From Athene noctua (Eukaryota > Chordata > Aves > Strigiformes > Strigidae), in assembly GCF_965140245.1 (NCBI RefSeq), contig NC_134051.1:5106201-5170200 (forward strand): DNA of 64,000 bases, read 5' to 3'. Shown here piece after piece: positions 33,395 through 46,900 of the stretch. The first letter of the stretch is position 1. The number at the start of each line of letters is the position of its first letter. The translations under genes were made by a program, and so were the position numbers. The notes beneath the pieces were generated by a model that worked only from the letters and a program-made list of their open reading frames with translations, ran no database searches and had not been told where the DNA came from.

Positions 33395-33850
33395 GGACCT
33401 GTAAGAGCCATTCATAGCTGCAAATTAACAGCTACCGTCAGGCCCATCTGTGCACGCCCCAACCCGGGGTCGGATTCCTGCTCCCTCTGTTTAACCTGAT
33501 GACCATAATTACACACTCGTTTATACACCCGGCGGCACCTGAATGCTTTACAAGACAAACACCTAATCCCGCGTGGAAATTATAGCCACATAATATCTCT
33601 TTTCATTATTTGCTGAGGTGTTGAGTCTGATTACAGCACACACTGTTTGCTTTGTACCAGGGTAAAGCCCCTGTAATTTCTCTGCAAGTCAACATCATTC
33701 CAGAGAGGAGGCTGAAAATCTACAGGCTACTGTGCAAACGAGCTAGCAAATATTAATCCACAGTAAATGATCTGGGAGGTGGAGGCAGGGAAGGGGTGAG
33801 CGAGGTTATTTATACCGCCCCAGAGATTAATAATGCCAAATTAAAAAAAG
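33395..33850. promoter_or_regulatory. Candidate distal regulatory element
   Basis: About 450 bp of dense, non-repetitive AT-rich sequence: ATAATTACAC and AAATTATAG homeodomain words, GCAAATATTAATCC, GCTTTGTAC (SOX-type, CTTTGT at 33650), AGATTAATAAT, and a few retained CpGs (CACTCG, GGCGGC). It looks like a conserved noncoding element. Inference only. Confidence 0.35.
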
Positions 33851-36800
33851 AAAAAAGAGGAGGATGAAGGTTGTGAAACATTCTTGCTGCCACTGTCCTT
33901 GCTCCCTGGAGTAGGGCTCCTGGGGGAGCAGCGTGTTTTCCTGGGGAGGGAAAATATCCTGGTTCAGAAGATGGGTCCTCCTTGTCTCCCATGAGCTCTA
34001 GAGGGCTGAAAGAGATGGGTTGAGTTTTTCAAATTGTCCTGACATGTGGCACCTCCTGACCTGCAACGGGCTTCCCATGAACCCTGGAGAAAGTCACTTA
34101 ATAGTTGTGTGACTCAGTTTCCCCGTCCTTAAACACAGAGTATTAAAGCTTTCTAATTCCCAAGGGCAGTGTCCTACATGGATGAAAGACATGGATGCTC
34201 AGTGCCACGGCCATGGGCGCCACTAGTTGTATATAAACTAAGGACATGCAAAAGGCCTTTGCCCGGTGCTGTTTTCCCAAGTGAAGGAGGGGGCTGGCAG
34301 CACCCAGCGCTGGGGGGGACCCACTCTGCCCTGGGCTGGGCACAGACACTTTATCAAGGGAGCATCAGCAGCTGTGGGTGAGACCCCTTCACGGTGCCTC
34401 TGCAGATCCCACCAGGAGGGCTGGGAAACCTCGCGGATCTCCTGTGATCCGCCCCAAATCCACTTTCCTATCTGCTGCACAGTGAGGATCCCACCTTCTG
34501 CAGTGCCTTGCCCAGGATCCAGCTTGTCTGTGGCCCTTGGGCTGTCTCCCAGATGGGAGATTCCCCCATTTCCCACTTTTGCAGGCCCCCAGAAATGGAG
34601 ATCTGGAGTCGGAGCCCCCTGCGTCCCCCTGCATCTCCCTGCAAGCTCTGCCCCGAGCAGGGCGGCAGCGGCAGCACTTCCCCATGGCTCCAACGCTGCG
34701 CCCTTGGTCTCTCCCCAGGAAAAATATCACCTTGGGCTGAGATGCAACAGGAGTGACGTTGTCTGGAAAGAAAGAAGGATTTGCTTTAACCTGCGGCGCG
34801 TGGGTTTGCAACCAAAATATACAGGCGGGCTTCAGGCTAGACTGTACCCTGGACCCTCGCCAGGCGATGGGCCAAATCCTGGTCTGCACCTCAGCCATGC
34901 AAACTCCTGCCCAGTGGTTTCAGGGCAGTTCACTCCGGGTTTCCACCAAAGGAGCAGTGGGAGAGCCAAGGTCAGCTCTCTGCCCTCTGCCCCACTGCTC
35001 CAGCTGCCATGGAGCGAGAGGGACCTCATGGCAGAACACCGGCAGCATCCATGTCTCCCACTGCTCAGCTCTGGTGGTGGCACAAGCAGGGGGTGATGTT
35101 ATTGAAAACCATGTCAAATGGGTGTTAATGAAGGAAAACCAGGCCTGCGTATCGCATCGCCCTTAAATCTTTGGGAAAATGTGCTTGAGCACTGGAGGGA
35201 GGAGGGTAATTATTATTCCCAGAGGCAGATGGGGAAACGGGTGCAGGAGAGCACGGGGACCCCTGGGGTCACTCCCGGCCAGTGCCAAGGTTGAGCCACC
35301 CGTTGCAGAGGGGACTGAGCACCACAGGACCTGCACCACCCTCAGCACAGGCTCCCCGTGCTCCAGCTCTCTCCAAAACCCTCCAGAGGGATTTTAATTA
35401 AATTTTAAAAAGCAAATGTGACGAATGCAACTAGAACCAGACAGGATGGTGGGCACCGGGCTGAGCCACGCCGGCTTCACCATCCCACTCCCGCGGCCAC
35501 CGTGGACACACGAGTGGGCACACACATATGCACACGTGGCCACACGTGTGCTCCCGGTGCCTGCACGGAGGGATGGGGTCCGTGCCGGGCTGAGATTCGG
35601 CCTCCCGGAGATGGAGAGGCAGAGAGCTGTTTCTCCAGTGCTTAAGTTTTTCTTTCAGACTCCAAGCTGCCTTGCCAAGTGTTATAAAAATATATCAGTG
35701 TGAGCCAAAACATTTAGCACTCCACTTATTACTTTAAGGTTATAGGTTAAACAAATTCCTTCTCAGAATTTACTGTGTTCATTTTAGCTTCACAACACAG
35801 CCCTGCTAGCGGTAGATATATTTCACACTGTAATACCTCCCTTATGTATTGGAGGGGGGGAAAGGAGAAGAGGAAAGTAGCTTTCTAAATTTTTATGTGA
35901 ACAAAAGCTACTATATAAACTAGCTGAAAACAAGTCCTTTGCAAGAGATAGTTTGTAAAACTTATTTTCCAGTAACCAATAAACCAAGAATGAAAGGTAA
36001 AGTTTGTTTTTACCTTGCCTAATAATTTTATTTTTTTCTGAGTTTGCTTTTTTGTACAATAAAGCCTAAAAAGAAAATAAAGAACCGAGGTCACACCTTC
36101 GTCAAGCAGGTGCAATTGTTCCAGTGAAAGTGCACCTCTGTGAGCCAGGCTTAAACCCCTCTTAGATGGTGCATGAATTCAGATAAGGGGGATCTGCTGG
36201 AGTTATTTTACATGCAGTTCTAAGCTGGGGAAAAAAAAGATGGTTTGGAGAGTGAAGACTTCTGGTTTGCAGCACTTGCTTTGCCACGAGGCTCCCTCCA
36301 GTCCAGTGCAATAGAAACTCTGCCTGTTCTCATCTGCTCAGTGATCTACATCCTCCATCTCCGCAGTCTACATGTGTATCCCTGGTGCTGGTAGCTCATG
36401 TCACCCCCACGCTGCCCCGGGCAAGTCGACTGCGGTCTCTATAGCAGGGCAGACGCTTTTATCTGGTGCTGGAGGGGCTAATTCATCTCCAGAGAAAACC
36501 TTCCAAGATGGCAGGATGCAAAGCTGAGTGGAGGGCGATGCTGAGGGCAGTGACGCCATGAGGCACCACAGTTAGACCGTACGATGCCATCCGCGGGGTG
36601 CCGCAGGGAAATGCTGGAAGCAGCTCCAGGGTGCTGGGGAGGGAGCCGGGCTGGAGCTGCGGGGCAGGTTTCCTTGACTGCGTCATGAGGCACAAATCAT
36701 GGAGCGTGATGGGAGACAACGCGACTCTTCGGGAGGGACTGGGGGTGTGTATGGGACTGCATTGGTGATAAATCTGCTTTTTTTGGATGTTCAGAAGTGA

Positions 36801-39450
36801 AGAGGAAGGTTGGATAGGCAGCTCAGGCTGGGGCAAAGTGCCACTGATGTCCTTATCCTGGGGGTGAGGGTGCTCCCCGGTGAAGGACACCTCTCCCCTT
36901 GCAAAACCATTCCCCTTCAGAAACCACTCTGCAGAGAAAGGCCTTGCTACCGAGCGGGGCTTTTTTCTTTTGGACATCAGCAAAACTGGTGACAATGGAC
37001 ATAGTGAAGCAACTATCTGTGTTGCAAAATACTGAAGCCCAAAATGCCCTGGAAGCTGGCGGTACCCTTCTCATTCACACAGGTACCGGTTTGCAAAGTA
37101 TAAAGTACATGCAAAATCTCAGTTTATAGAGGAAAAAAAAAAGATTCCAGAGCTGCTCTGGGCTGTCCTACAGCCCTGGTCAGAAATAGGGAGGGGGATC
37201 ATCCTGCCCTTATATCCACTTGCAAATTACATGCAAGATGAAGGGGCTCCAAGCTGCTGGCCTTGTTTCTATGGAACAGACCTTAACAAAAGGGAAAAAA
37301 AAAAAAGTATTAGGTCCGGTTCATGTTTGGGGTTTGGATTTCACCTAGGAGGGGAGGGGAGCACGAAATCAGACATTGAGGTGTCATGTATGCGAGCTAA
37401 TAAAACTGGGCCAGCAGATTGAAGATGGAGGAGCTGAGGGACTGTTTAGAGGTATCCGTCACATAAATGAGGAGGTGGAGGAAGTCTGGATGATAGTAAC
37501 CCCATATTAAAAAATTCTGCCCTGTCAACAAGCGAAGAACTACATGGTGGAAATACGCCTGTGCTTGTTGAACTGTGAAACCAGATGTCTTAGAGCAATA
37601 ACTATTGCACAGGAGGCGGGGAGGGCCGAGAGGAACACGTTTGCGTACGATTAAGAAAAAAAATACATGCTGCTACAGCCGTGGTTTCAATTAAAATGGC
37701 TCAAACCAAATATTGTTCCTATTAATGGGATGTCCAGCTGTGACACCACCATGTAGTATCCTTACACATTCAGCACAGGCAACATCTGCAACATAATCCC
37801 AGCATCCATACAACGGAGCCAAGGAGCTGAGAGGCAGCTTGCATTTTTCCTGGTGGCTCAGCCTAGATGAAAAGGCCCTCTTAGGAAAAAGGGGAAAATA
37901 CAGGCATGGGAGAGGCAGAAGGCGATGCAAACTGTGCCTAATTTGTGTCTTTGGGTAAATGAGGATTTTGGCATGTAAAATTGGGAGCATGGCATAAGAT
38001 CAAGCTTTGGACATAGCAGAAACAAGTCTTAGTTACTGCAATAGGAAGAAACCACTGTGCTGTTTTTCCGAGGATTAAGACAGCTGGAAGAAGTACCACT
38101 TTGATTCCTTGCAGCATTTAACCTGTGTTTAAAAAAAAATACCCAACCCTAAGCTCCAGTTCTGGGATGGGAGCTAATAAAACCGAGGTTTGCAGAACAG
38201 GAGCTGTTGCCACCACTTTAAAAGAGCGTTGCCTTGCAGTGTGTAAACTCATCTGCGCTCTGGAAATATATTATTTGCCCTTGAACAAGATCTTGTGTTG
38301 CTGTGCCATGCGAGGTGATGCTGACACCGAGCTTGCTTTCCTCAGAGGAGCCATGTCTGGGGAGGTGGGAAGGAACCGTCGCCGTTGCACGTCCCAGCCC
38401 GTGCATGTTCTGGGCTTGCAGGGCTTTCTGCAAACATCTCGCCCTCTTAACAGCACCGGGCGAGAGCTGCGGGGCTTCAGCTCCTTCTCTGCAGCAGGAG
38501 CAGGTGGTGGGCAGATGTAAGACAGCCAGGACTGGTATGGCAAAAAAAGACCCAAGGAAAAACGTCCACAAGTGAGGACAGCCTGTCCAGCAACAGGGCA
38601 AAGCACTTTTCAGGAGGTGCCAATTCCACAAAAATTGACCTGCTTGAGTGGACTTGTGAATTGGTATCTCTTGTATGATTTGTGTTTTGGAAGTGAGACT
38701 CTTGTGCGGTTTTGAATGACTGGGGCCAAAACGTGCTTTGGTGAAAATATCTTAAATAAGAATTACAAGTAAATGTTGGAATTACATTAAACAGGATTGA
38801 CATGCTGACTTGGCAATCTGATTCTTTCTGAAACCCCTCTCATGAAGTCCTGTTCTTTAGAGATTACTATGAAGTGCAAGTCGTGCCTTAGCGGCAAAAT
38901 AGGAGTTAAAATCACAGATCCAGCAAGACTTGAAAGACATGTGGAAGAAAGCCCCTAGTTCCTGCTTGGGAAGGTAAAGAGATACTGAAGGGAGGAAGAT
39001 ATTAAATCAGAGAGAAGACAGGGCGGAGGAAAATGTGTGCCCTTAGACACTGGTATGAAACATGTAAGAAAACGTAATCTGTTGTGGGAGAAGAAGGCGA
39101 GGCTGGAAAGTGTGGACTTCCTAGTAGTGATTAAACGTGAAGAAGTAACTTGGAAGGAAATTGTGTGTATGGAAAATCACTGATTCTGTGGAGAAATAAA
39201 TGAAGAGGAGGAAGGTGTTCAGGTATGTGGGAAGGCGCAAGCCCTGTCCTCTTTGCATTCTGGTTCTTCTCTCTGAGACAGAAGGAAGCATCAGAGATGA
39301 TGGAGCAACAGCAACAGAACAGAACGATGCTTGAAAATTGCCCTTCAACTGACAGCTCCTTGGAGTTTTAGCACACAAATGTGAAACACTTGCAAATATT
39401 AGTAAAACACAGTAAATCACAGACTTGGTGATTCACTGAGTCAGAAAGGT
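33851..39450. other. Intergenic, no gene recognised
   Basis: The longest open frame (276 codons, 34266-35096 plus) is overlapped by open minus-strand frames and has no domain I recognise. An AT-rich block at 35640-36110 might be regulatory. A perfect 12-bp palindrome ACAAGATCTTGT lies at 38285-38296. Confidence 0.5.
35533..35548. promoter_or_regulatory. Two canonical CACGTG E-boxes 10 bp apart
   Basis: CACGTG at 35533-35538 and 35543-35548, inside a CA-rich stretch (GCACACGTGGCCACACGTGTGC-like). One helical turn apart, the pair could bind bHLH-zip factors cooperatively, but CA-repeat background makes chance likely. Confidence 0.3.
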
Positions 39451-40085
39451 GAATTTTGCAGTCCCAGACTCCTAATGCTGCCAAGTGGAAACTTGGCAAA
39501 GTTGTCGAGTTGCAACTGTGGATTTTGCAGGGTGGTGCTGCGGTGTCTGCAGAGACCTGTGGATCCTGCAGCATTTCTAGACCCTTCACAGTGCTCCCCA
39601 TTGCCTTTGCAAAAGCTGTCCCAGACCTTTTCTATAGCCTTTCCAGAGCTGCTTTGGAGGCAAACCAAACCTTCCCTGGAGCTTTCCAGAGCACTACAGA
39701 GCCTTTCTGGAGGCAACCAAGAGTTCTGCAGGGCTTCTCTGGAGACCCACAGAGCCACCCCCATAGCACAAGCACAAGGTCTCCTCAAGCAGTCCTGGCT
39801 CTTCTTCCTGGAGCTCACAGGAGCTTTCTGAAACCACCTCAGAGCCTCTCTAGAGCTGGGTCAGACCTTCTCCTAGAGGTATCTGAGAGAGTCTCTGGAC
39901 ATATTCTAGCATCATTGCAGACATCCCCACTTCCAATGAGACACTTTAAAGCTTTCCCAGAGCCATTGCAAAGCTTCTCTGGAGCCTCTCCAGAGCCTCT
40001 TGGAAGGTGCAAGTCTCCAAAATCCAAAGTCGCAGCTTGGCAATTTCTTAAAGTCACAAGTTGACAATTTTGGAAGTCACAAAAT
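39451..40085. mobile_element. Unrecognised element with imperfect inverted arms and motif-repeat interior
   Basis: Arms at 39499-39530 and 40015-40046 are inverted copies matching at 25 of 32 positions by hand alignment. Weaker similarity extends outward to about 39451 and 40083. The interior, about 480 bp, is full of degenerate CAGAGCC and TCTCTGGAG words, which read as a decayed short-period repeat. A plus-strand frame at 39456-40064 (202 codons) stays open across almost the whole element and shows repeated FPEPLQS/FSG-like peptides. I recognise no transposase, and no clear target-site duplication was found. It could be a non-autonomous DNA transposon, a decayed satellite, or a folded inverted duplication. 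Confidence 0.45.
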
Positions 40086-43000
40086 AAAGGAAACAGCTGT
40101 AAGTGACATGCAGTGGGACTGTGTTCCATTAGAAAACTTACAGGGCATGCTAACTCATGTTAAATTAGGTGTAAAACTGATCTTCATGATTTCCCCATTG
40201 CTGTGTGTGTCATCAGCAGAGAGCAGAGTACCTCTGGGCTGCCATTACATGTGTTTGTGCACTGGATACCGTACAGGACCTGAACAGATGCTTCTTTATC
40301 AAAATAACATGCACTGAGGGTGGATTTGAGCCTAAAATACAGAAAACTTGATGGTGCTGATAATGCAGAGCATACAGATGTTAGCAGTGAGAGTCTGGCC
40401 TGTTTTACACGATGGTCAGCACGTAGGTAATGGTCTGGATTTGCTGGGATGTCTATTCTCAAAGTTGACACATGGATCAATTCCTCTGGTGTGGGAAAGA
40501 CACAGCAATGGGGTCCAAATCCTCTTTTAAACCTAACTAGATTGCTTCTGTAGTCTTAATAGCAGTGGAAAGGCTTGTTCCAGCCCCTGGTCCCACTTTT
40601 AAATCCCTTTGAACTTGCTTGTATCCTCAGCTAAAAGCCGTTCCTTGAGCCCCTGCTTTGTAATGGGGCCCCTCATCTCTTCACTAGGAAGGGGCAGACA
40701 GGATTTATTAGAAATAACGAATTTCAAGAGGAGGGTATTTTACCAAGCTCGTGGACATCATCAGCACACCTCTAACTTTCTGGTTATGTTGGGGCTTCAA
40801 GCTGCACTAAAGTGCAAGCTCCAGCTCCAGGTTTCTCTCAGCTTTCTGGCACTTAAGAAAAAGATTCAAAATTTGCAGTGTGTGCTCTTCCTGCAGTTTT
40901 TCTTATGGAGGTCTTGCACAATTCTTTTCAGGACCATGATGAGGACCATGATCCACTTTTCTGAATGAACTTGGTAGGATTTTGAGAAACAAAACCTCAT
41001 AGTCACAAGCCTTAGACATGAATGTCTCTGTGGGATTAGCTCTTGCTCTCTACGATTAATATTCTTCCTACACTTCAGTGTAGTGTTGCAGGTCAGCTGG
41101 TGGGGCTCCCAAAAGGATATGTGAGTTAGCCAGCCAGCAAGGCTGTTTGCAGATGTCTCAATTTGTCCCTCACCTTTCTGTAGCCTGTAAGTCTGTTGAT
41201 TTTGTTTCCACTCGTGGTGTTACTTACCCTGCCTTTGGGCTCCCACAAAGGCACACCTATGCTTACTGGGAATTTCTCTATGGAGCCACCCACTCACCAG
41301 CACCAAAAGGAAAGGCTTTTCTTCACCAGGTGGTTTCTTCTGCTGACATGCCAGCTGTGGGTTCATTAACTTTTCTCTTCACACAGGTAGAGCAGACCTC
41401 AAGTCCAAGCAAATTCATCCAGTTCAAGTTCCTCTTTCAGTAGCAAAGCACAAAAATCTCTGACTTCTTCCATCTAGCACCTGAGCCCTTGTCTCCCCCA
41501 GCGTCCCTCAGCGTCCTCGAAACACCCCTGCTTTGCCTCACACCAACACTGCTTTCCCATGCTTGGCGGAGGGGTGTTTGTGCATGCATGGCTTGTATGG
41601 CTTTTATTTTTTCGCCGGGACAAGGAGCAGTGTAATGTCTGTCTGCTTTTCCTGCTTGTCTAGTTCTTAGAAACCACATGTTCTTCCTTCACTGACAACT
41701 CCGTATTTATTAATCTGCAAAACAAGACTGCGTACTTTTTGCAGCAGCAGTGGCGAGTTGGCCAGAGTCCAAGGAGACCCTTAGTCACTTCATTTACGCA
41801 GGCTGCAATAAGAGGAGGGCGAACCCGTTGGGGAGTAATTCGAACGTTCAGACGCCTGCACCAAACTCTCATTTCTACCTCATTAACTTTACAGTTTGAC
41901 AACTTCACAAGCCAGGGACTTCTGTCATGATTGCTGCTGCACAGCCAAGTGGCAGACACCTTCTTTCAGTGTGCAGGCTTACCTCGTGTACGGTTGCAAC
42001 AGATTTTCCTGCCCGTGCAGGGAGTAACTCCCAGCTCTTGGCTGGTTGGGTCTTCCTGTGGGTCACAGCTACGTTTGCCTGGTAATTGCCCTCATGCTCT
42101 TGTCAGAGCCTCTGCTGCTCCAGACGTCTGCCTGGCAATGGTCTTACACACCACGAATGAGTCTGTTCCTACTTTTGTCTAGACAAAGAAAAAAATCAGA
42201 CTTACTTCTAAGTTAGTTAAAATGAATTAACCAAGCCTGGCTTCACCTGTTTTGTCTCTGAAGATGAAGCTTTAGCTCAGCTTTAGTTGACAGGAGCGTA
42301 GAATACAGGCCAGGGTCAATCATGTGAGCTGGTTTGACGACGCTGCATCAATACTGAGTCAGCAGGCAGAGTCTGGATCAGGCTTCACTAATTTATGATA
42401 ACTATAGGGCATGGGGGGTAACTTCAGGGTTCCCCTTCTGTCGGGCAAGCTTTTGGGCAGGGTGTGGAAGACCACAGCCTATCCCTGCTCTGGGATTTTG
42501 TCTTCATTCTCCCTTTGCCCCTTGAACATGTTGTTCATCCCGGTGGTACTCACATGTCTGCAGGATCCTGCTGAGCTCACTGAGCCTGCTCGGGTGCGAT
42601 GCACACACGAGTGCCCCGCGTTGGATCCTCAGGACCTGGGCTCCCCACTTTTGCAGTGCAAGGCTGCACCTCTGCATTAGTGTCAAGAGCCCCAAATCAG
42701 TTTTCTTGAGATCTATCTCCTGTCCGCATAAACAGCCCTCTAGTAAAAATATCTTACACATTTAGGCTTTGTAAAAGCAGAAGAGAACCCAGTGCCCTCT
42801 TCCTAACGTTGAGTGGATCTCAGCACAGAGAGTCTGAATTAAAAGATCTGCTTTTTCTTCCCTGCCATAAAGAACATGACTCAAAGGCACCCAGGGAGAG
42901 GCGGAGGGTTGAAAATACAACTTTTATAGCTCTTTTTCTGTTTATAAGGATGTTTTGACCTCTCAGAGTTTCCAAAAGCTTATTGCACAACTGCCAGCGG

Positions 43001-46000
43001 GGCTTGCTGATGTCTTGTGCTATGACAGGTGATCTGAGCTGTGCTGCAGTGGAGGGCTCCAGGAGGGAGCAGGAACAGCAGTGTAACTCCAGCACCCTGA
43101 GCTGCAGAGCCTTAGGAAAAATCCAAAGCAATAGTTGGGAAAGGTTATAAATCCTCATGCTTCAGTGCTCTGCAAAGCTCTAATTAACAGGGATAAGGAC
43201 AAACCTTCCCTTTCGGGCATGTTGGCCCATGGCTGCCTGTTTGCACTTTCCTCTCAAGCAGTTGGCCTGAGTCACTTCTGAAGATGAGGGGGACCCAACC
43301 CCATTAAATTCCTCCCTCGAAGCCCAGCATGGGGATTCCTGTGGCTCCGAGGTAAGCTGTTTTATCGAGTAGACAGCTCATGCATCCATCCCTGCCTGGG
43401 GTTTCAGATCCAGCCCTGGCTGCTGGAGATAGAAAACGATCAGCTTTAGATGATAGCTCAGAGGCCTTCCAAGGCAACGTGGCTTTGTCCTCTGTGAGAT
43501 ACATATCACCAAGGCAGTGATCCAATGATGCAGTCATTGCACATTGACCTAGTTTGAGCTTTTAAACCCTTTCAGTAGCTCAGACTGATCTCACACCAAA
43601 AAAAAGAAAAAAAATGTATAAAACTCAGGAGTCTAACTGGAATAATGCCTTCTCATATGGTGTTCCTTGGCCCACTCAACAATGGAAGCATAAAACTGCC
43701 TTTCCAGAAACATTCCCAGGTTCCTCTTCAACCCAAAGACCATATCACAGAGAAATTACATTGGGAACATGGACAGGAAATTTGTTTGGCTGCAGAGGGG
43801 CTGCTTGATGGGACAAGAGATGTTCATCTGAGGGAACATGGAGAAGGCAAGGAAGGGACTAAAGAGGAAGGTGAGAAAGAGAATGCCGCAGGGTATTGCA
43901 CAGTAAAGCCTTTGTTTGGTGTTACGTGTGAAGCACCATAGATGTGAAGATATTTCTTCCTGGTAGCAAGAGCAAACGACAGGATAAAGTCCTTCCTTAA
44001 CCTGAGAGCAGTGAGATTAGATAAGACCACGTCCATGTAGTGCAGAATCTTTTCTTGCACCAGACACCACTGAGAGGTGCAAAGCACCCTGCAGGTGTGT
44101 AATTAATTGCTGCCTTTCCTAAAACACATTTGCAATGTGTAGGTGTCTTCTCCTTTCATAGTGGATAACGCAGCAGGAGCTTTGTCCTTCAGGTCAAGCC
44201 AAAGAGGTGATCTCCTGACCTTCATGAGGGTCAGCACAGACCAGAGAGTCAGCGGTGGGAGTCTCAGACCAGGAACAGTTAAAAGGGACAGCACAGTTCC
44301 ACTCTGAAAGATTAAGAGGCAGAAGAAGATAAAATATGTGGCATAACCCCCTCCAGTTATAAAGTACTTCTATTTTCCCTTTTCTCTAATAGAAGATCAA
44401 AGACATGTTTGATGAAATTAAAACTTTGGGCCAGCTCTTTTGATGGCATAAATTGACTTCACTCCAACTTAGTGCAGGTGAGAATCTGACTTTATCTATT
44501 TAAATAAAAGTGGTGAAGTACAATAGGTTATAAACTTGTGGAACTTACTGATGCAAGATTATTGTTACAAGCAAAAAGCTTAACAGATGCCAAAATGGTT
44601 AGAATTATATATGTGAATTAGAATAGAAAAGGTCATGGCTGTAACAAAAACTTGAATATCAAGATAGATTAGTTCACCAGAAAATGAACAAAGAGATGGT
44701 GTGCTTGGAAAAATCTGATGAATCCCCCCAACACTTTGAAACCAGGCCTGTGTTCAGCCACAGTTTACTTCACGGCATTGGCTGGGCAAAGGGTTGGGCA
44801 CAAAATACCCACAAGGTAAATTTAATGGAAATTCTTGATCTTCCCTGAGCATGAGCAGATCGGTCGCCTGATGAAAGCTCGTTACTCCCTTGTAACGGGC
44901 CCTTTACTTGGGGCTGAGCTGGAGGTTGAAACCAGCAGCCCTGACTTTCACCCTCTGCTGACTCTTGGTATCTCCACCCCAAAGGGTTGATCTCAACCGC
45001 AAAGGATAAGTCATGCAGCTGAGTTCACCTTGTGCAGAGGTATAGCGGGCACGGTTCATTGCAGATGTTTGGATAGCAGAGATACTGTTTTCTGGTAAAT
45101 TAATAGTTACACGTGAGGAGCAGCCCGTCTCTGCCAACAGCAGCTCAAAGTTGTGCCTTCTTGTTTCAGATGCAGGCTGTGCAGCAGATCCCTGCCCTCT
45201 GGGTGCCCCACATAGATAAGAAGCTTGGGAATTCCCAAATCTTCAGAAGCCATCGTCTAGCAGGGTTAAACTGAACTGGAGTCAGGATTTGGGCTGGGAT
45301 CAGGATTTGAGCTGCCAGGGAAGGCTATAAAGCCAGACCCAACTCCCCTGCCATCACTATGCAAAAGCAGCTCTCGCTCTGCTAGCTTGGAGCACAGGGC
45401 TTTGCTGGGGCTGGCAGCTGGGATGGCCACTGGTGCCACGTGGCTCCCAGCACCCTGAGGTGGCCCATCTGAGGAAGGGACATGGAAACGAGCCCCCATT
45501 TCCATCACGCGGTGCCATCGCCCTGCCTGGGGCCCTGCCTCTCTCCCACATTAAATCATCACACAGGCTGTATTCAGTCATGCAGCAAATTAAACCTGGA
45601 AAAAGATGTTTCCAGTTGTTCCAAATTAATTGGGTTGCCCAGGCTGAATCCTGCGTGGCTCTGTTGCTCCCAGCGCCAGCAGCATGGCGGTGGCACAGTG
45701 GTGGCATTGCCTGGGTCCTGAGGACACTGCCACTCCCCAGCCCTTCTGCTGGATCCCAAAGCAACTCACCTCACCACTCTGGCAGGGAGCAGCAAACACT
45801 TGGACACTTGTTCCAAAGCATAAAAAATAGATTTTTTTTTATTAGCAGCAGAGGGTGAAGAAGTTTCTTATAAAGCACGGCCACATCAGCATGTTTTGAT
45901 CATCACCGTCTTTAAAGCTTTTCGGTGCAGTGAAGCAGGCCCTGGAATAAGGAGTATATTTAAAGAAAGAGCATTTTATCTTTGAAAACATGCCACTTAA

Positions 46001-46679
46001 CAACTATTTCAACTGTATTTATCCGTTGTTGTCTGTCTTCAGTGGCCCAGGCAGGTGGTGTTAGCTGGCAGACTGCAGCTAGGATCACTTTTCAATGGGA
46101 AGGAGCCTTCCTGCAGATGCAGCTTGTAGAGAAAAACAGAAGGATGACCACACACTTCTTGGGACAGTCATGATACAACGCTGGCTGAGCTTAGGTGACC
46201 CCTCACAGGTTCCTGAGAGAGGCTTGGAGGAAATTGCCCCTCAGGTCTCGGTGGGGGGATGAAGATCAGGGTCTCCCCGGTGTGCCCAGAGCCATTCCTC
46301 GTGCCTTGGGCCAGCCGTGGCTGCGCCTGCTGGAAGGAGCTCAGGGCTCATTTCTCCAAATAACTTCTCACTCAACACCTACCTCCTCTCAGTACCACCG
46401 TTTCACCCACTTCAGACGGTGGGTAATTTTAAGTGAATTCTCAATTCATGCACAGACAGCACGTCTGTTCTGTTATTTATTCGCGCGATCCACCAAGAGT
46501 TAAAGGAGAAGAAAACATTTGGCTTTTAGTGGTTTACAAAGCCTCATTACAGCTGAAATAAAGTAACCACTAAATCTTGTGTGGTTACAGAGGTCACTGC
46601 CGTTCTGGCACAGTGGCGCCAATTCCAAGGCAGGAATTTCATTTTCCTCCCAGGAAAAGCGTGCACAAAGTTGAAGGGA
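40086..46679. other. Intergenic, no gene recognised
   Basis: Mixed sequence, partly AT-rich (44300-44720). No exon, RNA gene or named repeat was recognised on either strand. A small direct repeat of TCAGGATTTG lies near 45282-45310. Confidence 0.5.
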
Positions 46680-46900
46680 TGACAAGGGGCTGCCTCTCTG
46701 CACGGCAGCGGGGAGCAACAAGGGCTCTTTCATGCGGGGGGTGGTGGTGGGGGGGGCTCCGGCGTGTGCGGCCCCCCGGGAGGCAGCGGCCGGCGGCAGC
46801 AGTGCTGGCATGTTGCTCCCCTCTGGAGCGGGGACAACGTGCCGTGCTCGATGCTCGATGCTTTGGCCTCGCTGCTTCGGCTGGGGAGTTCAGAGGGGCT
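46680..46900. promoter_or_regulatory. Small orphan CpG-rich patch
   Basis: About 18 CpGs in roughly 220 bp by eye, with G-runs (GGGGGGTGGTGGTGGGGGGGG-like, 46736-46757). It could mark a noncoding RNA promoter. The 236-codon minus frame (47440-46730) ends here but has no recognised domain. Confidence 0.35.

Noticed and set aside
34266..35096. 276-codon plus-strand frame in the downstream tract
   Set aside because: Overlapped by open frames of 169 and 83 codons on the minus strand, no recognised domain or splice context, composition as in the flanks.
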